64,000 nucleotides of DNA from an uncultured SAR86 cluster bacterium (GTDB taxonomy: Bacteria > Pseudomonadota > Gammaproteobacteria > Magnimaribacterales > D2472), in contig CALSQM010000011.1 in the NCBI GenBank assembly GCA_943788515.1, positions 1 through 64,000 of the forward strand, read 5' to 3'. The position numbers and the translations under genes are program-made. The notes under the pieces are model-generated. The model had not been told where the DNA came from. It did not search any database and saw only the letters and a list, made by a program, of their open reading frames with translations. Positions 28,864-37,260 of the stretch are shown piece after piece. The stretch's first letter is position 1, and each line of letters begins with the position of its first letter.

Positions 28864-29267
28864 ATTTCTAGGATTTGAAGATCAGACATATTTTGACCAT
28901 TAGAAAGAATTTTCTTTTCAATTTCAGAATAAGTAATCTCTTTTGATTTAGAAAAGGCAATTACGACCTTACCATTATCAAGGTCGACATCTATTTTTTT
29001 AACATTTTTATCTTTCAAAAAAGTTTTTGAAATACCCCTTGCACAGAAATCACAAACCATTCCCTTTACACTTACTATTGCTATATTTACATTTGATAAT
29101 TCTTTAACAAACATATCAAATCTTTCAGGGTTAACATCAAGACCTTTCCCATCAACCATAGTTTCATGTAAATGCCCTTCATGAGAGTGCCCATGCATTC
29201 CACTATGATCATTCTCAGCAGCGATGAGGCTACTTGAAAATAAAGTAATTAATAATAATTTTTTCAT
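28860..29267 (-). CDS. Periplasmic heavy-metal-associated (HMA) protein with His-rich N-terminus
   Basis: 135 residues: signal peptide (to about residue 17), a histidine-rich stretch (DHSGMHGHSHEGHLHE) able to bind metal, then an HMA domain with the metal-binding loop GMVCDFCARG (CxxC) and the VKKIDVDLDNGKVVIAF strand pair. This is the pattern of MerP-like periplasmic carriers, with an added His-rich metal sink. It lies between the outer-membrane gene and the MerT-like transporter, as MerP does next to MerT. Confidence 0.85.
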   Translation of the reverse strand: MKKLLLITLFSSSLIAAENDHSGMHGHSHEGHLHETMVDGKGLDVNPERFDMFVKELSNVNIAIVSVKGMVCDFCARGISKTFLKDKNVKKIDVDLDNGKVVIAFSKSKEITYSEIEKKILSNGQNMSDLQILEI

Positions 29268-29279
29268 ATTTTTCTCCCT

Positions 29280-29885
29280 TTAAAATCTGTACATAAAATG
29301 TAAATCCCAGTCAGTGACAGCACTATAGCCAAACTCAACAAGGGTATTACCATAAAAAAATTTCAATTCTGGATATGTGGATGATTTATTCGTTACAGTA
29401 TTTTTTTTAGTTTTAACCATAATCCATGTATGTAAATTATTGTAATCAGCAACGTAAGGAGCGAAACCTAGTTGTATATATTCTTCCTTATAGTCTTTGC
29501 TAAATTTATTGTTAATATCCTTTAACCCAAAACCCGCATACCACTTACGAGTTTCCCAGTCACCATGTATGCCATAAAAATTATTTTCAACACCTCCAGG
29601 CACAACTCCTGATTGAAAATATAAATTTCTTTGGGATTTAAAAGTATTTTTTCTATTCACTAAATAAGTAAAACGAAAATAGTTTTCTGTATTTTTATAA
29701 AATTTATTTTTAGCCCTTTCTAGACCTATGGAATATTTATAGGTTGGTGAATAGTGGAGGTAAACAGAATCATTAAAGGTATCTGATTTATACATTATGG
29801 TTGTTCCACCAGAATAGGATATTGGTCTTGCATCAGCATTAAGGACTGTTAAAAAGACTAGAATAATTATTTTATATATACCCAT
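29280..29885 (-). CDS. Putative outer-membrane beta-barrel, first gene of the metal module
   Basis: 201 residues with a signal peptide (MGIYKIIILVFLTVLNADA), alternating aromatic strands throughout and a terminal aromatic (HFMYRF), typical of an outer-membrane barrel of about eight strands. No family is recognised. No Shine-Dalgarno precedes the ATG; instead a 19-bp palindrome covers the start codon and a TATGAT box lies 12 nt upstream, which suggests a leaderless or nearly leaderless message. The HMA gene follows after 12 nt. Confidence 0.65.
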   Translation of the reverse strand: MGIYKIIILVFLTVLNADARPISYSGGTTIMYKSDTFNDSVYLHYSPTYKYSIGLERAKNKFYKNTENYFRFTYLVNRKNTFKSQRNLYFQSGVVPGGVENNFYGIHGDWETRKWYAGFGLKDINNKFSKDYKEEYIQLGFAPYVADYNNLHTWIMVKTKKNTVTNKSSTYPELKFFYGNTLVEFGYSAVTDWDLHFMYRF

Positions 29886-29903
29886 AGGGGGTATACTATC
29901 ATA
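29877..29903 (-). promoter_or_regulatory. Candidate CsoR operator and -10 box of the metal module
   Basis: The palindrome TATACCCATAGGGGGTATA (29877-29895) has 7-bp arms (TATACCC/GGGTATA) around a 5-bp centre, with the C/G tracts inside AT flanks expected of CsoR-family sites. It covers the start codon at 29883-29885. On the minus strand TATGAT (29898-29903), 5 of 6 to the -10 consensus, ends 12 nt before the ATG. A -35 box is not clear. Confidence 0.6.
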
Positions 29904-29913
29904 AAATAGTAAA

Positions 29914-31266
29914 TTAATTTCTGGTATCTCTCCAAGCGCCTCTTTTTAATGCTAAAACCATTAGAACACCAAACAATATCATCGCAATTGCGGATGAATA
30001 AAATATCCCAACTATGCCAGTTGATAGCCAATATACAGAAATTATAGCTGCAACTGTGAATACGATAAATCTCAATGCTGTAATAATAATAGGCCACTTC
30101 ATAGCATTTGCTCCCTGAGATGCAAAGTAAAGAGACAATCCAAGCCCTTGGAATAAATAACAAACTCCAAGTATTTGAATGTACTGTTTCGTGACCATTA
30201 GTGCTGCTTGGTCTGAGGTAAAAATTTTAATCCAAATATCAGGAGTCAAGGCTAGAATGAGTCCTATTGCTCCTGAAAGCAGACCTGCTGATGTAGCCCC
30301 TGTTATTCCAATTTTTTCCGCCCTATCAATATTATTAGCGCCAATATTAGTTCCAACCATGGTTGTCATGGCAGTACCAATACTAAATACAATAGGTATA
30401 AGTAAGAACTCTACTCTAGAACCTATTCCATATCCTGCGATTGCAGATGTACCAAATTGACCAATTAAACCAGTAAGCACAAGCACAGTTCCAACTGTAA
30501 AAATTGGTGAAAGAGATGCAGGAAGTGCAACAGAAAAGATATCTTCAAATAGATCTTTTTCAAAAGAAATTTTCTGGATTTTTAGTTTCACAGAACTGTC
30601 CTTGCTAATAAGTTTTATGATGCATGCTAAAGCCATAAATGAAGAAGTTGCTATCATCGACCACGCAGAGCCAACTAAGCCTAGCTTAGGGAATCCAAAC
30701 CAACCAAGAATAAAACCCGCCGATAGGAATATTTGTATACCCGCACAAACCACAGTTAGTTTTGCTGGAAACTGCATATCTCCCATACCTCTGATGGCTG
30801 CAGTTAGACTACCTGATAGCCACACAACTAATCCACCCGATAAATAAACCAAACAATATGCTAAAGACTCTTTTAGTAAATTCCCAGACCCACCTAAAGT
30901 AACTAGAAGCCATTCACCAAAAAAGATGAAAACTAAAAAGAAGACTAATGCTCCTAAAAATGAAATATATAAAGAGTGCCATAATAACCTTTCTGCTCTA
31001 TTTAAATCATTTGCTCCTAAGCTTCTCGATATAGACGAAGAGACAGCACCGCCAAGGGCCCCAAAAGCCATTTGTTGTGTAAGCATAATTGCAGGAAATG
31101 CCAATGTAATTGCTGCTAAAGGAATGATACCGAGCTGGCCTATAAACCAAAATTCAGCCAATACTACAAATGCATTTATTAAGAATGCCATCGTATTTGG
31201 AGCAGACATCTTTATCAGAAGAGGAAAGATTGGGTCTTTTAGAAGTTGCTCTGTTCTTTTATCCAT
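29914..31266 (-). CDS. MATE-family efflux transporter
   Basis: 450-residue multidrug and toxic-compound extrusion protein with 12 predicted helices. It starts MDKRTEQLLKDPIFPLLIKMSAPN, typical of NorM/DinF-like members; conserved features include FIGQLGIIPLAAITLAFP and, in the second half, TMVGTNIGANNIDRAEKIG. It would expel cationic compounds or drugs using a Na+ or H+ gradient. It ends 28 nt before the metal module, whose promoter must therefore lie in the 3' end of this gene or the short gap. Confidence 0.92.
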   Translation of the reverse strand: MDKRTEQLLKDPIFPLLIKMSAPNTMAFLINAFVVLAEFWFIGQLGIIPLAAITLAFPAIMLTQQMAFGALGGAVSSSISRSLGANDLNRAERLLWHSLYISFLGALVFFLVFIFFGEWLLVTLGGSGNLLKESLAYCLVYLSGGLVVWLSGSLTAAIRGMGDMQFPAKLTVVCAGIQIFLSAGFILGWFGFPKLGLVGSAWSMIATSSFMALACIIKLISKDSSVKLKIQKISFEKDLFEDIFSVALPASLSPIFTVGTVLVLTGLIGQFGTSAIAGYGIGSRVEFLLIPIVFSIGTAMTTMVGTNIGANNIDRAEKIGITGATSAGLLSGAIGLILALTPDIWIKIFTSDQAALMVTKQYIQILGVCYLFQGLGLSLYFASQGANAMKWPIIITALRFIVFTVAAIISVYWLSTGIVGIFYSSAIAMILFGVLMVLALKRGAWRDTRN

Positions 31267-31382
31267 ATAAGTGCAATTCCTAGTTTGTATATGAAGATGT
31301 TATTAAAAGTCTCATATTACCTGAATAGAGGTAAAGAAGCTTAATTAAGATTGTCTTTTGAAAAGAATAATTATTATGTTCC

Positions 31383-31409
31383 TTGATTTTAGTTAAATAG
31401 ATTTATAAT
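31383..31409 (+). promoter_or_regulatory. Promoter of the thiamine salvage operon
   Basis: A perfect -10 TATAAT (31404-31409) lies 15 nt after TTGATT (31383-31388), a 4-of-6 match to -35. The predicted start of transcription near 31416 is just where the TPP aptamer begins. The spacer is a little short. Confidence 0.5.
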
Positions 31410-31416
31410 ATTAACT

Positions 31417-31497
31417 AACTGTAAAGGGGTGGCTAAAAAGCCTGAGATCTTCGGAAACTCTTTGAACCTGATCCATACAATAATGGCGGAGGAATTA
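31417..31497 (+). ncRNA. TPP riboswitch (THI box)
   Basis: Shows the conserved elements of the thiamine pyrophosphate aptamer in order: AAAGGGGTGGCT, CCTGAGATC, CTCTTTGAACCTGATC and AATGGCGGAGGAATT. The last block is both the 3' closing strand and the Shine-Dalgarno (GGAGG, 31488-31492) of the TonB receptor gene, 6 nt before its ATG. No terminator hairpin or U-tract separates aptamer and gene, so control is most likely at translation initiation by hiding the ribosome site when TPP is bound. Confidence 0.96.
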
Positions 31498-31498
31498 C

Positions 31499-33610
31499 AT
31501 GAAAACCATTAAAAATAATTCAATCTATTTAACATTCTTAATATATTTTTTGAGTATAGGAATTAACTCTCAAACTATCGAAGAAATAGTTATTAAAGGA
31601 AATTGGAGAGATACCAATCTTTCAAAAGAAGATTCTAGTATTGCTGTGCTTAATTCTAAAACTATCGAATCTCAGGCTTTAAAACATTTTGAAAATCTTT
31701 CGTATCTAGTGCCAAATTTAAATTTTGCTGCAAGTGATTCTAGGGCAAGACATTTTCAAATAAGGGGAATCGGAGAAAGATCAGGTTATGAAAGAACTCC
31801 AAATTCAGCAGTAGGTCTTTTGATTGATGATATAGACTTTTCTGGGCAAGGAGGGATTGCTACAACCTTTGATGTTGATCAAATTGAAGTCCACAGAGGT
31901 CCCCAGGGAGCAAGAATAGGATCTAGCGCAATGGCAGGGCTGATATATATTTCTACAAAAGAGCCAACAGAAAACTTTGAAGGTAAGAGTGAAATAGTTA
32001 TGGGAACATATGGAACTATTAATTCTGGAATTGCTTTTGGCGGTCCTGTAAATTCTAATAAAGACCTTACTTATAGGTTGGCTATAAAGAAAGATTATTC
32101 TGATGGGTTTAGAAAGAATTTATTTTTCAATAAGTCTGATACTTCTAAAAAAGATGAGAGCACTTTTAGATTAAAAGTGAATTGGATATCTGATAACCAA
32201 ACCACTTATAAATTTCTAGTATCTCGAATAGAGTTAGATGACCCTGCAGATATATGGACTATAGACGGAAGCCTAAATACCTTATCTGATAAGCCTGGAA
32301 TGGATTCTCAAAAAAGTAATGCCTATGGAGTAAAAATTTATCATCAATTTGAAAAATTTGAATTTCAAAGTCTATCAAGTGCAACAAATACTGATGTTGT
32401 TCTTAGTTATGATGCTGATTGGGGCAATCCTGAGTCTCATTCACCCTATATTTATGACTATTTTTCGGAAACTATAAGAAATAGAGACACTTATAGCCAA
32501 GAATTTAGACTTGTATCCCAATTCTTAGATAAAAATACAAAAAAAAGTATCGAATGGGTTATTGGAGCTAGTTTTGTAGATATAAATGAAACAAATGCTA
32601 AAAAAGATACTGGTATTTATGGAGATCCATCAGATCCATATGGTCCTTACTCAAGTAATTCTTCATCTTTGAGCGATTTTTCTTCTAGAAACTATTCTTT
32701 ATTTGGAAATGTTGATTATTTATTTAATGAGACAACAAAAATTTCATTTGGTGGAAGATGGGAAAATTTTGAATCTAATTATTTTGATTCTTATGACGAA
32801 TCATTCTCGCCTTCAAATAAAATGACTGGTGGGAAATTGTCACTAGTAAAAACCCTTAATAATAATTCTAATATTTATTTTAATATTGCTAGAGGTTATA
32901 ACCAGGGTGGATTTAATTTAGGGCTTGGTCTTGATAAAAATTCATCAAATAGAAATTTATATTACGATCCAGAATTTTTAACTAATTATGAAGTTGGAAT
33001 TAATAGTAAATTTTTCCAGTCAAAATTGAACCTTGGAGCAGTTCTTTTTTATTCTGATCGAAAAAATCAACAGGTCTTAATTTCAACCCAGGTTGATCCT
33101 TCAGATCCCAACACTTTTTTATACTTAACCCAAAATGCTGCAGAAGGAATCAACAATGGCTTAGAGGTAAATATAGATTTTGCATTGAGTGAATATCTGG
33201 ATGTATTTGCTAATTTTGGATTGCTAAATACAGAAATAAAAAATTGGATTTCAAGACCAGATATAGAAGGTAGAGAACAGGCACATGCCCCAAAAAATAG
33301 TTTTTCAATAGGCATCAATTGGAAGCCAACAAACCAATCTTATTTATCATTGAATGTTGTTGGTAAAAGTAAGTTTTATTACTCTGATTCTCATAACAAT
33401 ACATCTGAGTCATACAACTTAACTAACATTAATTATGGATATGAATATGGACAATGGACTTATTCATTATGGGCAAGAAATATTTTTGATAAGTACTATT
33501 CAGTAAGAGGTTTTTACTTTGGGAATGAAGCACCTAATTTCATAGATACTCTTTATAGAAGACATGGAGATCCAAGACATATAGGAGTCATGGTCCAATA
33601 TGATTTCTAA
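31499..33610 (+). CDS. TonB-dependent receptor, probably for thiamine
   Basis: 703-residue outer-membrane receptor. Signal peptide, a short TonB-box-like IEEIVIKG, plug domain (NSKTIESQALKHFENL, HFQIRGIGERSGY, IEVHRGPQGARIGSSAMAGLI) and a 22-strand barrel ending in QYDF. Being directly under a TPP riboswitch and in front of PnuC-type and kinase genes indicates thiamine or a thiamine derivative as substrate. This is inference from context; the family binds many ligands. Confidence 0.9.
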   Translation: MKTIKNNSIYLTFLIYFLSIGINSQTIEEIVIKGNWRDTNLSKEDSSIAVLNSKTIESQALKHFENLSYLVPNLNFAASDSRARHFQIRGIGERSGYERTPNSAVGLLIDDIDFSGQGGIATTFDVDQIEVHRGPQGARIGSSAMAGLIYISTKEPTENFEGKSEIVMGTYGTINSGIAFGGPVNSNKDLTYRLAIKKDYSDGFRKNLFFNKSDTSKKDESTFRLKVNWISDNQTTYKFLVSRIELDDPADIWTIDGSLNTLSDKPGMDSQKSNAYGVKIYHQFEKFEFQSLSSATNTDVVLSYDADWGNPESHSPYIYDYFSETIRNRDTYSQEFRLVSQFLDKNTKKSIEWVIGASFVDINETNAKKDTGIYGDPSDPYGPYSSNSSSLSDFSSRNYSLFGNVDYLFNETTKISFGGRWENFESNYFDSYDESFSPSNKMTGGKLSLVKTLNNNSNIYFNIARGYNQGGFNLGLGLDKNSSNRNLYYDPEFLTNYEVGINSKFFQSKLNLGAVLFYSDRKNQQVLISTQVDPSDPNTFLYLTQNAAEGINNGLEVNIDFALSEYLDVFANFGLLNTEIKNWISRPDIEGREQAHAPKNSFSIGINWKPTNQSYLSLNVVGKSKFYYSDSHNNTSESYNLTNINYGYEYGQWTYSLWARNIFDKYYSVRGFYFGNEAPNFIDTLYRRHGDPRHIGVMVQYDF

Positions 33611-34196
33611 TTTTATAAGTGAATTTTGGATGGAAATAGCAGCTGTTATACTTGCTATTATTTATTTATTACTTGCTGTAAAACAAGACGTAAAGTGTTG
33701 GTTTGCGGCTATAATTAGTTCAACATTATATTTCTTTATTATGTATGATGCAGGCTTATATATGGAAGCTTACCTGCAAATTTTTTATATCATGATGGCC
33801 TTTTATGGGCTTCAACAATGGAGAGGTGTTGATAATGATGCTCCTCAATTTATTGTTAGAACATGGGATAAAAGGATGCATATCAAGACCATCACATTAA
33901 TAGTTATCATGACTTTAATATCTGGATTTCTATTAGAAAAATATACTAATGCTGTCTTGCCATTCATAGATGGGCTAACGACATGGGGAGCAATAGTTGC
34001 GACATACATGGTTGCTAAAAGACTTCTTGAAAATTGGATATATTGGTTTGTTATAGATTTTATTTCTATCTTTTTATTCATGTCCAGAGGACTTTTTTTA
34101 ACCTCAGGATTATTCTTTATTTATCTTGTAATAATATATTTTGGTTACATGTCATGGGTAAAAATAAGAGACGAGATAAGTGCAGAATCTTCATAA
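33600..34196 (+). CDS. pnuT: PnuC-family transporter, probably thiamine (PnuT)
   Basis: 198 residues, about seven helices, overlapping the receptor gene by 11 nt. PnuC-family marks: CWFAAIISSTLYFFIMYDAGLY, EAYLQIFYIMMAFYGLQQWR and, in the second half, NWIYWFVIDFISIFLFMSRGL and YFGYMSWVK. PnuC itself carries nicotinamide riboside, while the relatives under TPP riboswitches (PnuT) carry thiamine by facilitated diffusion. The following kinase would trap the vitamin. Confidence 0.9.
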   Translation: MISNFISEFWMEIAAVILAIIYLLLAVKQDVKCWFAAIISSTLYFFIMYDAGLYMEAYLQIFYIMMAFYGLQQWRGVDNDAPQFIVRTWDKRMHIKTITLIVIMTLISGFLLEKYTNAVLPFIDGLTTWGAIVATYMVAKRLLENWIYWFVIDFISIFLFMSRGLFLTSGLFFIYLVIIYFGYMSWVKIRDEISAESS

Positions 34197-35007
34197 AAAT
34201 CTAGTTTTAAAGAATCATAATCTAGAGATTATTGAAACAATCAAATCAGGCCCTGTCTCTGAAATATCTATTTGTAATTTTGATAGCATCAAAGCAATCT
34301 TAAGAATTGATTATCCATGTGCAAGTGAAATAAATGTTGATCGAAAAAATGAAATTTTTACGCTTAGTCGGATTAAAGTTTTAGGCAATACGCCAGAAGT
34401 TTTGTTCAGTGATTTGCCTCATGGAATTTTAGTATGGAGATATATCGAGGGTATTGAATTTTCACTTGATGAGGATTCCAATAAAGTTTTTTTAAAAACA
34501 CTTGGAACCCAATTAAAAAAAATTCATGATATTGATCTTCCCATAAGCAAAAAAAAATATTTTAACAATGACATAAATTTTTATAGAAATTTACTAAACG
34601 AGGTCCCTGAAAATATAATTCTTCATAGAGGATTTGATTTATATGACAAACTCAATAAATCTGATAATTATGTTTTCTCTCATAATGACTTGAATAAGAC
34701 AAATCTTCTTTGGAGAGATAGATTATTTTTTTTAGACTGGGAGTACTCGAGTTTTAACAATCCTTTTTTTGATATTGCTTCGATATCGAATGCTTATAAC
34801 TTATCAAAAGTTGATAGGGCAATTTTATGGAAAGCTTATACAAATAATGAATATTCAGCATTAAATGATAAAAATCTTAGAGAATGGATGCTTTTTTGTC
34901 ATTATTTAGAGTACATATGGAGCATTTCGTTAATCCAAAATGGAAAAATTGATCAGAATGTCCTAAATCTAAAAAAATTAGAGAAAAAATTAGAAAATAT
35001 TATTTAA
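34180..35007 (+). CDS. Thiamine kinase-like phosphotransferase (APH/choline-kinase fold)
   Basis: 275 residues starting at GTG inside the end of pnuT (17-nt overlap). The kinase signature is VFSHNDLNKTNLLW (HxDxxxxN, Brenner motif) followed by the metal-binding LDWEYSS. The fold is shared by aminoglycoside, choline and thiamine kinases; its place as third gene of a TPP-riboswitch operon behind PnuT makes thiamine kinase (ThiK-like) the best reading, giving thiamine monophosphate. Confidence 0.82.
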   Translation: MQNLHKNLVLKNHNLEIIETIKSGPVSEISICNFDSIKAILRIDYPCASEINVDRKNEIFTLSRIKVLGNTPEVLFSDLPHGILVWRYIEGIEFSLDEDSNKVFLKTLGTQLKKIHDIDLPISKKKYFNNDINFYRNLLNEVPENIILHRGFDLYDKLNKSDNYVFSHNDLNKTNLLWRDRLFFLDWEYSSFNNPFFDIASISNAYNLSKVDRAILWKAYTNNEYSALNDKNLREWMLFCHYLEYIWSISLIQNGKIDQNVLNLKKLEKKLENII

Positions 35008-35082
35008 ACTTCAAGTATTGCGCATCCTTTAGTTCTTGTTTTACTATTATGTAAGAAATTTACATTTAAATGGGGGTTTGAT

Positions 35083-36279
35083 ATGAAAATTTTATGTGTC
35101 TTATATGATGATCCAAAAACAGGTATGCCAGAGAGGTACGCCAGAGACGATTTACCAAAGTTAGATAAATATCCTGATGGAATGACACTTCCATCTCCAA
35201 AAGCTATAGATTTTACGCCCGGTGAATTGCTTGGTTGCGTATCTGGAGAACTCGGACTTCGAAAGTTTCTTGAAGATGCCGGCCATACGTTAGTTGTTAC
35301 TTCTGATAAGGATGGAGAGGGATGTGAGGCTGACAAAGAATTAGTAGATGCCGATATTGTAATATCTCAACCTTTCTTTCCGTACTATTTAACAAGAGAC
35401 AAAATGCAAACAGCACCTAATTTAAAAATGGCAATTACCGCTGGCATTGGATCCGATCATGTTGATCTTCAAGCAGCTATGGATAATAACGTTGATGTTG
35501 TTGAAGTGACTTATTGTAATTCTCGCTCGGTAGCTGAACACATTGTGATGATGATCCTATCTATGGTTCGTGACTATCACACTCAGCATAGAATTGTTAA
35601 AGAGGGTGGATGGAATATAGCTGACGCAGTCCAGCGATCTTATGATGTAGAGGGTATGCATGTTGGAACAGTAGCTGCTGGAAGAATTGGTATCGACGTT
35701 TTAAGAAAGATGAAGCCATTTGATGTGCATTTGCATTACTTTGATATTCATAAACTCTCTGATGAAATAGAAGCAGAACTAAACCTTACTTATCATGATT
35801 CTGTAGAGTCATTAGTTGCTGTCTGCGACGTAGTAAATATTAGTTGCCCATTGCATCCTAAAACTGAACATTTATTCGATGATGAAATGATCAGTAAAAT
35901 GAAAAGAGGTGCATATATTATTAATACTGCTCGTGGAAAGATTTGTGATAAAGATGCAATTGTAAGAGGTTTAGAGTCTGGTCAGTTAAGTGGATATGCT
36001 GGAGATGTTTGGTTTCCACAGCCCGCTCCAAATGATCATGTATGGAGAACAATGCCTAATCATGGTATGACTCCTCATACTTCAGGCACCTCATTATCTG
36101 CACAAACAAGATATGCCGCTGGGGTTAGAGAAATTCTAGAATGTTACTTTGCTGGTGAGCCAATTAGAGACCCATATTTGATTGTTCAAAATGGTGATCT
36201 TGCAGGTATGGGCGCCCACTCTTACACAAAGGGCACAGCCACAGATGGATCAGAAGAGGCCGCTAAGTATAAAAAATAA
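35083..36279 (+). CDS. fdh: NAD-dependent formate dehydrogenase
   Basis: 398-residue cofactor-free D-2-hydroxyacid-dehydrogenase-type FDH, oxidising formate to CO2 with NAD+. It follows Pseudomonas sp. 101 FDH closely: AITAGIGSDHVDL, VTYCNSRSVAEHIVM (Asn146 region), GTVAAGRIGIDVLRKMKPFD with the NAD-selecting Asp in HYFDIHK, NTARGKICD (Arg284), WFPQPAPNDHVWR (Gln313) and MTPHTSGTSL (His332). All catalytic residues are present. The start ATG has GGGGG in front. Provides NADH from formate. Confidence 0.95.
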   Translation: MKILCVLYDDPKTGMPERYARDDLPKLDKYPDGMTLPSPKAIDFTPGELLGCVSGELGLRKFLEDAGHTLVVTSDKDGEGCEADKELVDADIVISQPFFPYYLTRDKMQTAPNLKMAITAGIGSDHVDLQAAMDNNVDVVEVTYCNSRSVAEHIVMMILSMVRDYHTQHRIVKEGGWNIADAVQRSYDVEGMHVGTVAAGRIGIDVLRKMKPFDVHLHYFDIHKLSDEIEAELNLTYHDSVESLVAVCDVVNISCPLHPKTEHLFDDEMISKMKRGAYIINTARGKICDKDAIVRGLESGQLSGYAGDVWFPQPAPNDHVWRTMPNHGMTPHTSGTSLSAQTRYAAGVREILECYFAGEPIRDPYLIVQNGDLAGMGAHSYTKGTATDGSEEAAKYKK

Positions 36280-36282
36280 TTT

Positions 36283-37251
36283 TTAGAACTTACTTAGCCT
36301 CTCTTTAATTATAGAGTCTGCCTCTACCATAATGCTATGCATTAATTCTTCCACTGTCGGGATGTCATTAACTAGTCCAGCAACCATTCCACATGACCAG
36401 GCTCCAACCTCCATAGTTCCTTCATGCATAATTTTTGGGTAGACTCCTGCAACCTCATCCACAATATCAGCAAAAGTTAATTCATCACCAAGAGCTTTTT
36501 CTTTTTCAATCAATCTCTCAACAGCTTCATTATTGAGAACCCTTTCTGTATTTGTTAATGATCTCATGATAAGTCTAGTATCTAGCTCAGAGGCATTTAC
36601 GATAGCCTCTTTTACATTCTGATGAACAGGTGCATCTTGAGTAGCAATGAACCTAGTTCCCATATTCATCCCTTCAGCACCAAGGGACATAGCAGCAACC
36701 AAGCTTCTCCCATCTGCCATTCCACCCGACGCAACAAATGGTATTTCAAGCTCGTCTGCTGCTCTAGGTAAGAGTATGAAATTAGGAATGTCATCCTCTC
36801 CTGGGTGTCCGCCACACTCAAAACCATCTACAGAAACAGCATCGCAACCTATTGCTTGTGCTTTTAATGAGTGCCTTACAGAGGTGCATTTATGAATAAC
36901 CTTTATTCCTGCTTCTTTTAAAGCTGGGAGATATTCTGCAGGGTTTCTTCCAGCAGTCTCTACGACAGGAACCCCTGCATCAATAATTACTTTTATTAAA
37001 CCAGGATAGTCTGGAGGTGTTAGTGATGGTAAAAATGTTAAATTAACAGCAAATGGCTTATTAGTCATTTCTTTGCATCTGGCAATTTCATTTGCTAATT
37101 TCTCAGGCGTACCCTGTGTTAGACCAGTAATTGTTCCAAGCCCACCTGCATTTGATACTGCCGCTGCAAGCTCGGCAAAACCAACATGGTGCATTCCACC
37201 TTGAATGATTGGATGTTCTATACCAAATAATTCAGTTATTTTAGTTTTCAT
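36283..37251 (-). CDS. Nitronate monooxygenase / NMO-like FMN enzyme
   Basis: 322-residue TIM-barrel flavoprotein of the 2-nitropropane dioxygenase (NMO) family. It starts ITELFGIEHPIIQGGMHHVG, with the FMN phosphate-binding segments FVASGGMADGRSLVAAMSLGAEGMNMGTRF and the VDGFECGGHPGE active-site loop. Members oxidise nitronates such as propionate-3-nitronate, but some are enoyl-ACP reductases (FabK) or of unknown use; the GFECGGHPGE form is common to the NMO-like group. Nine nt separate it from the upstream SDR gene. Confidence 0.85.
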   Translation of the reverse strand: MKTKITELFGIEHPIIQGGMHHVGFAELAAAVSNAGGLGTITGLTQGTPEKLANEIARCKEMTNKPFAVNLTFLPSLTPPDYPGLIKVIIDAGVPVVETAGRNPAEYLPALKEAGIKVIHKCTSVRHSLKAQAIGCDAVSVDGFECGGHPGEDDIPNFILLPRAADELEIPFVASGGMADGRSLVAAMSLGAEGMNMGTRFIATQDAPVHQNVKEAIVNASELDTRLIMRSLTNTERVLNNEAVERLIEKEKALGDELTFADIVDEVAGVYPKIMHEGTMEVGAWSCGMVAGLVNDIPTVEELMHSIMVEADSIIKERLSKF

Positions 37252-37260
37252 AATACTCTC

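Noticed and set aside
28226..29267. A mercury-resistance operon
   Set aside because: MerT- and MerP-like proteins are present, but there is no MerA reductase and no MerR, and the regulator has copper-type ligands, so mercury as target is not supported.
29867..30163. 98-codon minus-strand frame at the MATE end
   Set aside because: Overlaps the conserved C-terminal part of the MATE gene in another frame and has a cysteine/tyrosine-rich composition without a signal or domain.
35004..35336. 110-codon minus-strand frame at the thiK/fdh boundary
   Set aside because: Lies mostly opposite the highly conserved FDH N-terminus, is serine/proline-rich in the way of a shadow frame, and has no recognisable motif.
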